NCBI RefSeq assembly: GCF_009754915.1
Contig: NZ_WPIK01000002.1
Span: forward strand, 1 to 64,000
Direction: 5' to 3'
Source: Mucilaginibacter arboris
GTDB taxonomy: Bacteria; Bacteroidota; Bacteroidia; Sphingobacteriales; Sphingobacteriaceae
Length of the DNA stretch: 64,000 bases
The notes beneath the pieces were generated by a model, which did no database searches, had not been told where the DNA came from, and saw only the letters and a list, made by a program, of their open reading frames with translations. Within the stretch, counting starts at the first letter, position 1; every line of letters starts with the position of its first letter. Below are positions 38,364 through 47,077 of this stretch, piece by piece. Made by a program: the position numbers and the translations under genes.

Positions 38364-39266
38364 ATGAATACTAATGCTCAAGTGTTTATCAAAACCATTT
38401 TAAGTATAGTTCTTAGCGCAGGTCTAATCATACACAGTAAGGCGCAAAATGTGCAGCAAGGCAGTATATGGGCGCCGGCTAATATAAAAATCGATGCCAA
38501 ACTTAATGAATGGAACAACTCGCTACAGGCCAATAATAAAACTACCAATTTATATTATACTATTGCCAATGATGATAAGAACCTTTATCTGGCGGTAAAA
38601 TCAACCGACCAAAATAACAGTAATAAAATAGCGGGTGGTGGCATCACTTTTACAGTAAATACATCCGGAAAGAAAAAAGATAAGGACGCGTTTGTTATCT
38701 TTTTCCCGGTGGTAAACAGAGCAAGTATGCCTAATCAGTTCAGGCAGCGGGGAGGTGGTGGCAATGGGCAACCGCAAATGCCGGATTCGGTTCGTGTAGC
38801 TAACATGCGGAACCAGTTATTAGCAAGCGCGAAAGAAATCACTATAAAAGGTTTTAAAGATATTCCTGACAGCGTAATTGCCATCTATAACGAATACGGT
38901 ATAAAAGCAGCTGTAGGTTATGATAATAACGGAAGCTTTATTTACGAGTTAGCGCTGCCCTTAAAAGAACTTGGATTATCAACCGGAAGCACAAAAGAAC
39001 TTGCATATAATATAAAGGTAAACGGAATACAGTTTTACCGCGGTAACCGTGACAATAATGACGGCAATCCTCAAACAGCTGCAGGCAATAACGGCGGGCG
39101 TACTGCCCGTGGTGGCGGAGATGGTTTTGGTGGAGGAGGTTTTGGCGGCGGACGTAGCGGAGCCGGTGGACGATTTGGTGGTGGCAATTTGGGTGGAATG
39201 AACATGCAGGATATGATGAGCCCTACTGACTTCTGGGGTAAATATACATTGGCTAAAAGCAAATAA
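38364..39266 (+). CDS. Secreted Gly-rich protein with a CBM9/DOMON-like domain
   Basis: A 300-residue protein with a signal peptide (cleaved near SKAQ, about residue 28). Residues 35-200 start IDAKLNEWNNSLQ and resemble the CBM9/DOMON-type beta-sandwich of Bacteroidota surface proteins. Residues about 225-285 are a Gly/Arg/Asn-rich tail with GGGGFGGGRSG-type repeats, followed by MQDMMSPTDFWGKYTLA. No T9SS domain. It precedes the barrel gene by 82 nt, so the two are probably a unit regulated by the LytS/LytTR pair. Its ligand is unknown. Confidence 0.6.
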   Translation: MNTNAQVFIKTILSIVLSAGLIIHSKAQNVQQGSIWAPANIKIDAKLNEWNNSLQANNKTTNLYYTIANDDKNLYLAVKSTDQNNSNKIAGGGITFTVNTSGKKKDKDAFVIFFPVVNRASMPNQFRQRGGGGNGQPQMPDSVRVANMRNQLLASAKEITIKGFKDIPDSVIAIYNEYGIKAAVGYDNNGSFIYELALPLKELGLSTGSTKELAYNIKVNGIQFYRGNRDNNDGNPQTAAGNNGGRTARGGGDGFGGGGFGGGRSGAGGRFGGGNLGGMNMQDMMSPTDFWGKYTLAKSK

Positions 39267-39348
39267 TTTAATAATACAATTTTAAAACTTAAAGCTTTTA
39301 TCTTACCAAAAAGAGCATTGTTTTTTTGATTTAAGGAACTTAAAACTG

Positions 39349-42228
39349 ATGAAAAGATCACTACTTATACTGGCTGTTTTATTCCTTATATCAGGAACGC
39401 TACTTGCGCAAATACCCCAGAATATGCAAGGCAGGCAGCAACGGCCGGTGGCACCACCATTGCCCTTACGCCAGGTAAGCGGTATTGTAAAAGATTCTTC
39501 GGATAATATATTAGCAGGTGCAGTTATCAAATTAGAATCCCCAAAAGATACGATGAGTACTTCTGCTAATGCAGATGGTATATTTATTTTTAAGAATGTA
39601 AAGTCGGCTACATTTGTACTTACTGTAGCCAGTATTGGATATAGAAGGCTTGTTAAACGTTTTCTGAATAATGATGCTGTTCCCCGATTGGTTTTAGATC
39701 CTATAATCCTGAAATCAGACGTCCAAACATTAAAAGGGGTAACCATAAATGGTACGCCAAGTATTACTTACAAAACAGATACTGTTGAATACAAAGCCAG
39801 TGATTATAAAGTGCGTGCAAATGCTACGGTTGACGAGCTTTTGAAAAAAATGGAAGGTTTTGAAGTTGGTAGCGACGGAACGGTTACGCATCAGGGGCAA
39901 CAGATAACCAAGGCTAAACTAAATGGTAAAGAATACGCAGGCGGGGATGTGGCGCAAGCGATTCAGAACCTGCCTGCAGAAATTGTAGAAAAAATACAGG
40001 TGGTTGATGATTATGGCGACCAGGCTGCACGGACCGGAATTAAAGACGGTGACCCCCAGAAAGTTTTGAATATTACTACCAGAGCAGACAGGTCTGTAGG
40101 CACAACCGGAAGATTAACCGGGCAATATGGCAACAACGACCGTTACAATGCCCAGCTTTTTGTACAACGCATTAATGCTAACGAGCAATTGGGTGTTATA
40201 GGGCGTTTGGCTAATACGGTAAACGGTGTAGCATCTTCAGGTGTGGCAGGAGGCGCTACGAATGGAGGAGGTGGTGGCACAGGTGTTGGTGCGGGAGCCG
40301 GACGGGGCAGCAGTAGTCCAGGTACAACAAAATCTGGTTCTCCTTCATTCAACTACCGGGACCAGTGGGGTAAAAAAATCGAGGTCATCGGAAGCTATGC
40401 TTATCGGTTTAGCGATAACAATTCCATCAACGACAGCTATGGACAAAGATATTCTACTAATGGTTCCAGCAATTTTGTTAACCATAACACCGCAGAAAAT
40501 AATAGCAAAAGCCATAATGTGCGATTTGAAATGGATTATACGATAGACAAAGCCAATTATTTACAAATAACCCCAACGTTTTCTTATACAGGCTCTAACA
40601 GTTTAACCAATTCGCTAACTAATAATATTAACTATTTTACAACTGGTTTGGAGCATCCGGTAGTTAATGGAACTTCCAGTAATACCAATGCTGCGCCAGC
40701 TTATGGTTTAACGGCTTTTTACCTGCATGTTTTTAAAAAGCCGCGAAGAAATCTTTCCCTTCAATACAGCGTTACTACTTCCAACACCCAGCAAAATGGG
40801 GATAAAAACAATAATTACAGATATTATGCGGATAGCACCACTGACAGGCTGGTTAGCGATTCCCTTTCACACTTATTAACAAACCGCAGCAGCCGGAACA
40901 CTACTTATACCACCACTGGAACTTATGTTGAGCCTATCGGTAAATATTCGCAAATCGAGTTTACCGGCCAAATTCGAAGAGCAGTTTATGATAATAAAGC
41001 AATATCTGATACCGTACTGGCAAACGGACAAATACAGGAACTTACGCGCTTAGATAACATCTACAATTACTCGTTCACCGAGTCTCGGTATTCTATAAAT
41101 TACCGTTACAATGGCACCAAATATAATCTTTCTTTGGGTGCATTAGCTTTGCCCAGCAGGTTAGATGGCAATAAAGTAAATAATAGCGGAGATGGCAGTG
41201 CTGTTTCCACATCGCATAACTATTTCCGTATTATTCCTGTGTTTAGAGCTTCTTACTCCTGGTCACGCACAGAAAGGATATCTTTTACTTACACAGGTGA
41301 TAACGTTGAACCACAGTTTCAGCAAATACAACCTTTTACAGACCGTACCGATCCTAATAATATTGTTGTTGGTAACCCTAACCTGAAACCCACTTTTACA
41401 AATTCGCTTAATCTGGTTTACAATAATTATCTGTCTAATTCAAAACTGAACCTATCATTTAACATGAACGGTACTTTTTACCAGGACCAGATCACGAGCA
41501 ATACCATTCAAATGGTCCAAATCATTACAAATAATGGTGCAACTACCCGTAAAACAATTAATGAGATTACTTATGCTAACGTTGAAGGTTCACATGCCAT
41601 TGTTGGTAGATATAATATTGCAAAACAGCTTTCAGACCGTAAATATAACCTGTCTTTAAATGGTAATATAACCTATAATTACAGCGAAGCCATGAGCAAC
41701 AACCAGTTGTACCACAATACCAACTGGCGTTTTGACGAGCGTTTTGGCCCACGGATCAGCCCGACCGAGAATATCGAAATTAACCCTTATATCGGGTACG
41801 ATCTTTCCCGGTCGTTCACTACCTTGCTTGGTGCTGCCCCGACAATGCTCCGGACCACCTCTTTAGCTGTTGATGGCCGGGTATATTTCTTTAAAACATT
41901 TCAGATTAATTATAGCGCGACCAAAAGCTATGTAACCGGTTTAGGCAAGCTGGGAAACCCAAGTCCGTTTGTTATTAATGCTGGTTTTGAAAAAGAATTC
42001 TTTCAGAAAAAAAACCTTGTGATCACCTTCAATGTTTTTGACCTCTTGCACCAAAATAATTTTATTCAGCAAACAGTAACTGCCCAGGCAGTAACCAATA
42101 CGCTTTCCAACACCTTAAGCCGGTACTTTTTAATTGGGATGCGCTTAAGCCTGCAAAAATGGAGTGGCAGGCCAACACGAAATGGCAGGCCAATGCAAAG
42201 ACGAGGCGATGGCAGTTTTATGTATTGA
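39349..42228 (+). CDS. TonB-receptor-like outer-membrane beta-barrel protein
   Basis: A 959-residue protein: signal peptide (GTLLAQ, about residue 21), a carboxypeptidase-regulatory-like domain (VSGIVKDSSDNILAGAVIKLES, about 43-110), a plug-like region (EEL-type VDELLKKMEGFEVGSDG and NLPAEIVEKIQVVDDYG) and a long barrel. A Gly/Ser-rich insert at about 295-330 matches the Gly-rich style of the neighbour. There is no clear TonB box. It resembles SusC-related/OMP_b-brl_3 barrels but no SusD follows, so substrate uptake of the SusCD type is not indicated. Elements of the inverted repeat pair type flank the two-gene unit. Confidence 0.8.
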   Translation: MKRSLLILAVLFLISGTLLAQIPQNMQGRQQRPVAPPLPLRQVSGIVKDSSDNILAGAVIKLESPKDTMSTSANADGIFIFKNVKSATFVLTVASIGYRRLVKRFLNNDAVPRLVLDPIILKSDVQTLKGVTINGTPSITYKTDTVEYKASDYKVRANATVDELLKKMEGFEVGSDGTVTHQGQQITKAKLNGKEYAGGDVAQAIQNLPAEIVEKIQVVDDYGDQAARTGIKDGDPQKVLNITTRADRSVGTTGRLTGQYGNNDRYNAQLFVQRINANEQLGVIGRLANTVNGVASSGVAGGATNGGGGGTGVGAGAGRGSSSPGTTKSGSPSFNYRDQWGKKIEVIGSYAYRFSDNNSINDSYGQRYSTNGSSNFVNHNTAENNSKSHNVRFEMDYTIDKANYLQITPTFSYTGSNSLTNSLTNNINYFTTGLEHPVVNGTSSNTNAAPAYGLTAFYLHVFKKPRRNLSLQYSVTTSNTQQNGDKNNNYRYYADSTTDRLVSDSLSHLLTNRSSRNTTYTTTGTYVEPIGKYSQIEFTGQIRRAVYDNKAISDTVLANGQIQELTRLDNIYNYSFTESRYSINYRYNGTKYNLSLGALALPSRLDGNKVNNSGDGSAVSTSHNYFRIIPVFRASYSWSRTERISFTYTGDNVEPQFQQIQPFTDRTDPNNIVVGNPNLKPTFTNSLNLVYNNYLSNSKLNLSFNMNGTFYQDQITSNTIQMVQIITNNGATTRKTINEITYANVEGSHAIVGRYNIAKQLSDRKYNLSLNGNITYNYSEAMSNNQLYHNTNWRFDERFGPRISPTENIEINPYIGYDLSRSFTTLLGAAPTMLRTTSLAVDGRVYFFKTFQINYSATKSYVTGLGKLGNPSPFVINAGFEKEFFQKKNLVITFNVFDLLHQNNFIQQTVTAQAVTNTLSNTLSRYFLIGMRLSLQKWSGRPTRNGRPMQRRGDGSFMY

Positions 42229-42388
42229 TTTAGGTGATCTGATTTAATAGCAATAATGCCTATAGTATTTTAATTAAAAAGACCATTAAAAACCTTGAGG
42301 ATTGTAACGTATTCAAATAATGCGAAATGATAAATAATTTGATGGAATAGTATTAGAGCCTGTTTAAATTTTGTTCAATTTATTTCGT

Positions 42389-42482
42389 ATGCTTCTTTTA
42401 TCACCTAAAAAACAGAAAATTTCTATGCTCATTTTATCAGTAGGTATTGCAAAAACAAGATTTATAGGCATAAAAGAAGCAC
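42389..42482. repeat. Inverted pair of dispersed repeats, element B (94 bp)
   Basis: Left arm ATGCTTCTTTTATCACCTAA (42389-42408), identical over 20 bases to element A, and right arm TTTATAGGCATAAAAGAAGCAC (ending 42482). A centre of about 50 nt is unrelated to element A. It lies after the outer-membrane gene. Confidence 0.75.
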
Positions 42483-42517
42483 TATAATTTAAAACAGCTC
42501 TTAATTAAAATTACTTG

Positions 42518-42561
42518 ATAAAAGAAGCTCCGGTTGCATTAGCAGCCAGAGCTTCTTTTAT
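42518..42561. terminator. Hairpin of two dispersed repeats between convergent genes
   Basis: ATAAAAGAAGCTC and its exact reverse complement GAGCTTCTTTTAT form a 13-bp stem around an 18-nt loop, in which GGTTGC and GCAGCC can pair further with one G-U. It is A/T-rich at its base with T tracts on both strands, sits between the convergent barrel gene and murA, and could serve as a bidirectional terminator. Confidence 0.7.
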
Positions 42562-42602
42562 AATAGGATTTTTATTTTTAGAAAAGGCGGAGAAAAACCT
42601 CT

Positions 42603-43907
42603 TTAAATTCGCTTAATATCAGCCCCTAAAGCTAATAAGCGCTGATCAATATGCTGATAGCCGCGTTCAATTTGTTCAATATTACTGATTACAGATTTTC
42701 CTTTTGCAGATAAGGCAGCAATCAGCAAAGAAACGCCGGCACGAATATCTGGCGAAGTCATTTCAATTCCTCTCAATTTAACTTTTTTATCTAAACCAAT
42801 TACGGTTGCACGGTGAGGGTCGCAAAGAATGATCTGCGCGCCCATATCAATCAATTTATCTACAAAAAATAGACGGCTTTCAAACATTTTCTGATGGATC
42901 AGCACAGAACCTTTTGCCTGCGTAGCAATCACCAAAACAATACTCAGCAGATCGGGTGTAAAACCTGGCCAGGGCGCATCGGCAACAGTCAAAATAGAAC
43001 CATCAATAAAAGTATCGATCTCGTAATGTTTTTGAGCCGGGATGTAAATATCATCGCCGCGCAATTCAAACTGAATTCCTAAGCGTGCAAAAGTATTTGG
43101 GATAATGCCAAGTTCCTGAAAGCAAACATTTTTTATCGTAATTTCTGATTCCGTCATGGCAGCTAAACCAATAAAAGAACCAATTTCAATCATATCCGGC
43201 AATAAACGATGTTCTGTTCCGCCTAATTTTTCTACACCTTCTATGGTTAATAAATTTGATTTAATACCAGAAATCTTAGCGCCCATCCGGTTCAGCATTT
43301 TACAAAGCTGCTGTAAATAAGGTTCGCATGCGGCGTTATAAATCGTAGTCGTTCCTTTAGCCAACACAGCAGCCATCACCACGTTTGCGGTCCCGGTTAC
43401 GGATGCTTCTTCCAGTAAAATATCGGTTCCGTGTAAGTTGGTTGCATCTACATCAAAAAATTCATCGCTTGCATTGTATTCAAAACGTGCGCCTAATTTT
43501 TCAAAACCTAAAAAGTGTGTATCGAGCCTTCTGCGGCCAATTTTATCGCCTCCGGGTTTTGGAATGGCTGCTTTACCATAACGAGCCAAAAGCGGGCCAA
43601 CGATCATGATAGACCCTCTTAAACCTCCGCCTTTTTGTTTAAAAGCATCCGATTTAAAAAAATCCTGATCGATATTTTTTGCCTGGAAAGAATAGGTATC
43701 AGCAGCTAAACGTTCTGTCTCAACGCCCATATCACCTAAAAGCTCGATCAGTTTATTTACATCTTTTATATCCGGAATATTGCTGATCGTTACTTTTTCT
43801 TCCGTTAGTAAAACGGCAGAAATAACCTGTAAAGCTTCGTTTTTGGCACCCTGGGGTATAATTTCTCCCTTTAAAGGTTTGCCACCCCATATTTCAAATG
43901 CACTCAT
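42603..43907 (-). CDS. murA: UDP-N-acetylglucosamine 1-carboxyvinyltransferase (Asp-type MurA)
   Basis: A 434-residue enzyme of the first committed step of peptidoglycan synthesis (enolpyruvyl transfer from PEP to UDP-GlcNAc, cytoplasm). Conserved blocks include GAKNEALQ (19-26) and DIRAGVSLLIAAL. At the loop PKPGGD121KIGRRRLDTH the residue matching the catalytic Cys of E. coli MurA is Asp121. Asp at this site is known from other bacteria and makes the enzyme insensitive to fosfomycin. Length and other motifs are normal, so it should be active. Confidence 0.95.
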   Translation of the reverse strand: MSAFEIWGGKPLKGEIIPQGAKNEALQVISAVLLTEEKVTISNIPDIKDVNKLIELLGDMGVETERLAADTYSFQAKNIDQDFFKSDAFKQKGGGLRGSIMIVGPLLARYGKAAIPKPGGDKIGRRRLDTHFLGFEKLGARFEYNASDEFFDVDATNLHGTDILLEEASVTGTANVVMAAVLAKGTTTIYNAACEPYLQQLCKMLNRMGAKISGIKSNLLTIEGVEKLGGTEHRLLPDMIEIGSFIGLAAMTESEITIKNVCFQELGIIPNTFARLGIQFELRGDDIYIPAQKHYEIDTFIDGSILTVADAPWPGFTPDLLSIVLVIATQAKGSVLIHQKMFESRLFFVDKLIDMGAQIILCDPHRATVIGLDKKVKLRGIEMTSPDIRAGVSLLIAALSAKGKSVISNIEQIERGYQHIDQRLLALGADIKRI

Positions 43908-43925
43908 ATATTATTTTTTACCCGG

Positions 43926-43937
43926 TAAAAACAGCAT
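43926..43937 (+). repeat. Sister 12-bp repeat between murA and the DUF4290 gene
   Basis: TAAAAACAGCAT preceded by TTTTTTACCCGG, in a gap of 29 nt; its last base is within the stop codon of the DUF4290 gene. Confidence 0.75.
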
Positions 43938-44644
43938 CAGAATTTTCTGCCGCCGGGATTGTTATTGTTGGTTCGGTTTCGGTTATTTTGCATGTGCCGC
44001 GGGTTGTTGTTATTGTTCTGGCGGCCTTTATTGTTCTGGTTATTATTGGTTCCGCCACGCGCACGGTTATTGGTGTTTTGGGCAACAGGCGTACGATATT
44101 CTACCCGGTTCAGGTTGATGTTTTCCTCCAGTTGCAGCTCGCCTTTTGACAGGATTTTCAAATCATTCAAAATCGTTTCATCTGCAACAGAATCTTTGTT
44201 CCAGGTAACATAAGCCATTTTCATAAAATTGGCAATGGCCTGGACCATGTGTTGGCGGCGCTGGGTATCTTCAATGCTTTTGGCTTTGTCGATCATCAGT
44301 TCAACAGTTTTGCCATAATGTTTAAAGCTGATCCTGTCCTGCGGATATTTTAGCGGGGCAGGTTTAAAATGAATAGCTTCTTCACTTGGTTTTGGATAAG
44401 GAGAATCCACATCAATCTTAAAACCGGAAATAATGTTGAGATGGTCCCAAAGCTTATGTTTAAAATCAGCAACGTCGCGTAAATGCGGGTTTAAAAATCC
44501 CATCAAATCAATCACCACTTGTGCATAGCGGTTGCGTTCTTCTTTAGTTGGGAGTTCTACAATATATTTAACCATATTCTGTACGTTGCGGCCATATTCA
44601 GAAAGGATTAGTTTATTGCGGGAAGTATTATAATCAAAAGTCAT
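43937..44644 (-). CDS. DUF4290 family protein with an Asn-rich tail
   Basis: A 235-residue soluble protein. Residues 1-180 are a helical domain of the Bacteroidota-specific DUF4290 family (start FDYNTSRNKLILSEYGRNVQNM). Residues about 185-235 are an Asn/Arg/Gly-rich low-complexity tail with no fold. No function is known. It lies between uvrD and murA on the same strand, with gaps of 84 and 29 nt, probably one transcript. Confidence 0.75.
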   Translation of the reverse strand: MTFDYNTSRNKLILSEYGRNVQNMVKYIVELPTKEERNRYAQVVIDLMGFLNPHLRDVADFKHKLWDHLNIISGFKIDVDSPYPKPSEEAIHFKPAPLKYPQDRISFKHYGKTVELMIDKAKSIEDTQRRQHMVQAIANFMKMAYVTWNKDSVADETILNDLKILSKGELQLEENINLNRVEYRTPVAQNTNNRARGGTNNNQNNKGRQNNNNNPRHMQNNRNRTNNNNPGGRKF

Positions 44645-44728
44645 GTTTTCAAATTAAACTGTTAATACTTGATGGGATTAACAGATGTTGCATTTAAAGC
44701 GTTAATATACTTTAAATAGTATAAAAAG

Positions 44729-46999
44729 CTATTCTACGATACGAAGTTTTGCAAATTTAAGCAACAATTGCTTCTGGCCAAGCTCTTTAAAAAATATTGT
44801 TGCTTTTATATCAGGTTTGTTGCCTTCCAGGTTAATTACTTTACCAAAACCAAACCGTTCGTGTTCTACTTCCATGCCCGTTTGTAATTTAGTCATGTCC
44901 GAAGGGGCAAAGCCCGCCGTGGGCACATGTGCTTTTGCTAAAACAGAAGTTGTTTTAGGACTGGAAGCGGATGGTTTTGGTTTAGAGAAGATATCTTTAT
45001 TCCGGTTGTCCGGTTTTTCGTCATCAAAAAAAGGATTTCCAGTAGCTGGTTTCGCACTGTAATCCAATTCCAGGAATTTTGCATCTATCTCATCTAAAAA
45101 TCGGCTTGGTTCGCAATTAATTAATGTTCCAAATTTAAACCTGGAAGTTGCATAGCTTAAAGTAAGTTTATGTTCTGTACGCGTTACACCAACGTAAAAC
45201 AAACGCCTTTCTTCTTCCAGGTCTGTTCTCGAATTTAAGGATAATTGAGATGGGAACAGGTTTTCTTCTAATCCAACAACAAAAACGTGTGGAAATTCCA
45301 GCCCTTTTGAGGAATGGATGGTCATCAGCGAAACGGTATCTGCATCTTTATTTTTGTCGTTATCATCATTGGTTAACAAGGCAATATCCTGCAAAAATAC
45401 ATCCAGGCCTTTTTCTTCAATATCTTCCCGCTCAGAAAACTCTTTAATACCGTTCAGCAATTCCTGGATGTTTTCGTGGCGGTTTAAACCTTCTATCGAT
45501 TTATCTTCGTACAAATCTTTCAGCAAACCCGAATGCTGGGCAATGTGCAAAGCAGCTTCATAAGCAGACATGGTTTGCGCGATGACCTGAAAACTTTGGA
45601 TCAGGATTATAAAGTTGCTTACGGTAGAAGCAGTTCTTCCATCTAAATACTTAGCCGGATCTGTAGCAGCTTCCCATAAACTGATTTGATGCTGATTGGC
45701 ACTTACAATCAAACGGTCAACAGTCGTATCGCCAATGCCTCTTTTAGGGTAGTTAATTACGCGTTTTAAGGCGGCTTCGTCATGCGGATTATATGTCAGC
45801 CGGAAATAAGCAATCAGATCTTTAATTTCTTTACGTTGGTAAAAAGACAAGCCGCCATAAATTTTATAGGGAATATTGAGTTTCCGTAATGCTTCTTCCA
45901 TTGATCTGGATTGTGCATTCGTGCGGTATAAAATAGCGAAATCATGCCAGCGCAAACCTTTATTGGCGTGTTCCTGCAATATCGCTTCGGCAACCATTTT
46001 ACCTTCTTCGTTATCACTAAAGGCACGCATTACTTTAATTTTATCGCCGTGCTCTTTTTCAGAATAAACTGTTTTTTTAAGCTGATCTTTATTGTTGGCG
46101 ATGATGCTGTTGGCTACATTTACAATATTTTGGGTTGAGCGATAATTCTGCTCCAGCTTAAAAACATGCAAGTCGGGGTAATCCTTCTCGAAATTTAAAA
46201 TGTTCTGAATGTTTGCCCCGCGGAAAGCGTAAATACTTTGCGCGTCATCACCAACCACACAAATATTTTCATTAATGGCAGCCAGCTTTTTTACAATTAA
46301 ATATTGAGAATAGTTGGTATCCTGATACTCATCTACCATCAGGTATTTAAACTTGTTCTGGTATTTATATAAAACGTCCGGATTTTTTTTGAGTAGTTCA
46401 TTGGTTTTGAAAAGCAAATCATCAAAATCCATCGCTCCTGCACGATAACAACGCTGAGCATACGTTTCATAAATTTTGCCTAATTGTCCGCGCCCGCCAG
46501 AAAAATCATCCGCCTGGATCTGATCATTCTGCTGATATTCCTGCCAGGAAATCAAATTGTTTTTGGCAGCAGAAATCCTGTTATAAACGAAGTTAGCGCT
46601 GTACAATTTATCATCCAGGTTCATTTCTTTCAGGATTGCGCGAAGCAAGCTTTTGCTGTCGTCCGTATCATAAATAGTGAAGTTAGAAGGATAACCAATT
46701 TTGTCAGCTTCCACTCGAAGTAATTTTGCAAAAACAGAGTGGAAAGTGCCCATCCAGATGTTTTTTGCTTCTGCACCAACCACGCCCACAATCCGTTCGC
46801 GCATTTCGCGTGCGGCTTTGTTGGTAAAAGTTAATACCAGGATGTTAAAAGGATCGATTCCTAACCGGATCAAGTGGGCAACACGGTAAGTTATTACCCT
46901 GGTTTTACCAGAACCCGCTCCGGCAATAATCATCACCGGCCCTTTAACACATTCTACTGCTGCTCGTTGCGAAGGGTTTAATCCCTGTAAATATTCCAA
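44729..46999 (-). CDS. UvrD/PcrA-type DNA helicase
   Basis: A 756-residue superfamily 1 3'-5' helicase. Walker A AGAGSGKT (26-33), motif II VDEYQDTN (222-229), motif III VGDDAQSIYAFRGA, motif IV LEQNYRST, motif V TVSLMTIHSSKGLEFPHVFVVG and motif VI YVGVTRTEHKLTLSYA are all present. The C-terminal tail ends in a Tudor-like segment (GMEVEHERFGFGKVINLEG), as in PcrA. It serves in excision repair and replication-fork processing. A -7-like box lies just upstream. The gap holds a dispersed repeat at 47056. Confidence 0.97.
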   Translation of the reverse strand: MEYLQGLNPSQRAAVECVKGPVMIIAGAGSGKTRVITYRVAHLIRLGIDPFNILVLTFTNKAAREMRERIVGVVGAEAKNIWMGTFHSVFAKLLRVEADKIGYPSNFTIYDTDDSKSLLRAILKEMNLDDKLYSANFVYNRISAAKNNLISWQEYQQNDQIQADDFSGGRGQLGKIYETYAQRCYRAGAMDFDDLLFKTNELLKKNPDVLYKYQNKFKYLMVDEYQDTNYSQYLIVKKLAAINENICVVGDDAQSIYAFRGANIQNILNFEKDYPDLHVFKLEQNYRSTQNIVNVANSIIANNKDQLKKTVYSEKEHGDKIKVMRAFSDNEEGKMVAEAILQEHANKGLRWHDFAILYRTNAQSRSMEEALRKLNIPYKIYGGLSFYQRKEIKDLIAYFRLTYNPHDEAALKRVINYPKRGIGDTTVDRLIVSANQHQISLWEAATDPAKYLDGRTASTVSNFIILIQSFQVIAQTMSAYEAALHIAQHSGLLKDLYEDKSIEGLNRHENIQELLNGIKEFSEREDIEEKGLDVFLQDIALLTNDDNDKNKDADTVSLMTIHSSKGLEFPHVFVVGLEENLFPSQLSLNSRTDLEEERRLFYVGVTRTEHKLTLSYATSRFKFGTLINCEPSRFLDEIDAKFLELDYSAKPATGNPFFDDEKPDNRNKDIFSKPKPSASSPKTTSVLAKAHVPTAGFAPSDMTKLQTGMEVEHERFGFGKVINLEGNKPDIKATIFFKELGQKQLLLKFAKLRIVE

Positions 47000-47020
47000 T
47001 TGTTCGTTTTATTTTATTTG

Positions 47021-47028
47021 CAAAATTA
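47021..47028 (-). promoter_or_regulatory. Candidate -7 box of the helicase gene
   Basis: On the minus strand TAATTTTG fits TAnnTTTG, 21 nt before the helicase start. No -33 element is evident. Confidence 0.35.
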
Positions 47029-47055
47029 AAAATACTGCGCGGAGTTAATGCAGCA

Positions 47056-47067
47056 ATGCTTCTTTTA
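47056..47067 (-). repeat. Dispersed 12-bp repeat just after the TPR kinase stop
   Basis: An exact ATGCTTCTTTTA, ten bases past the stop codon of the TPR sensor-kinase gene on its transcribed strand. Confidence 0.8.
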
Positions 47068-47077
47068 TAGGGGTAAA

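Noticed and set aside
39071-39361. A 96-codon Pro-rich frame opposite the secreted Gly-rich gene
   Set aside because: It is the complement of the Gly-rich codons (GGN read as NCC), an artefact of low complexity.
43780-44213. Several frames opposite murA/DUF4290, one Cys/Gly-rich
   Set aside because: These are shadows of the Asn-rich tail of DUF4290 and the start of murA, with no start context of their own.
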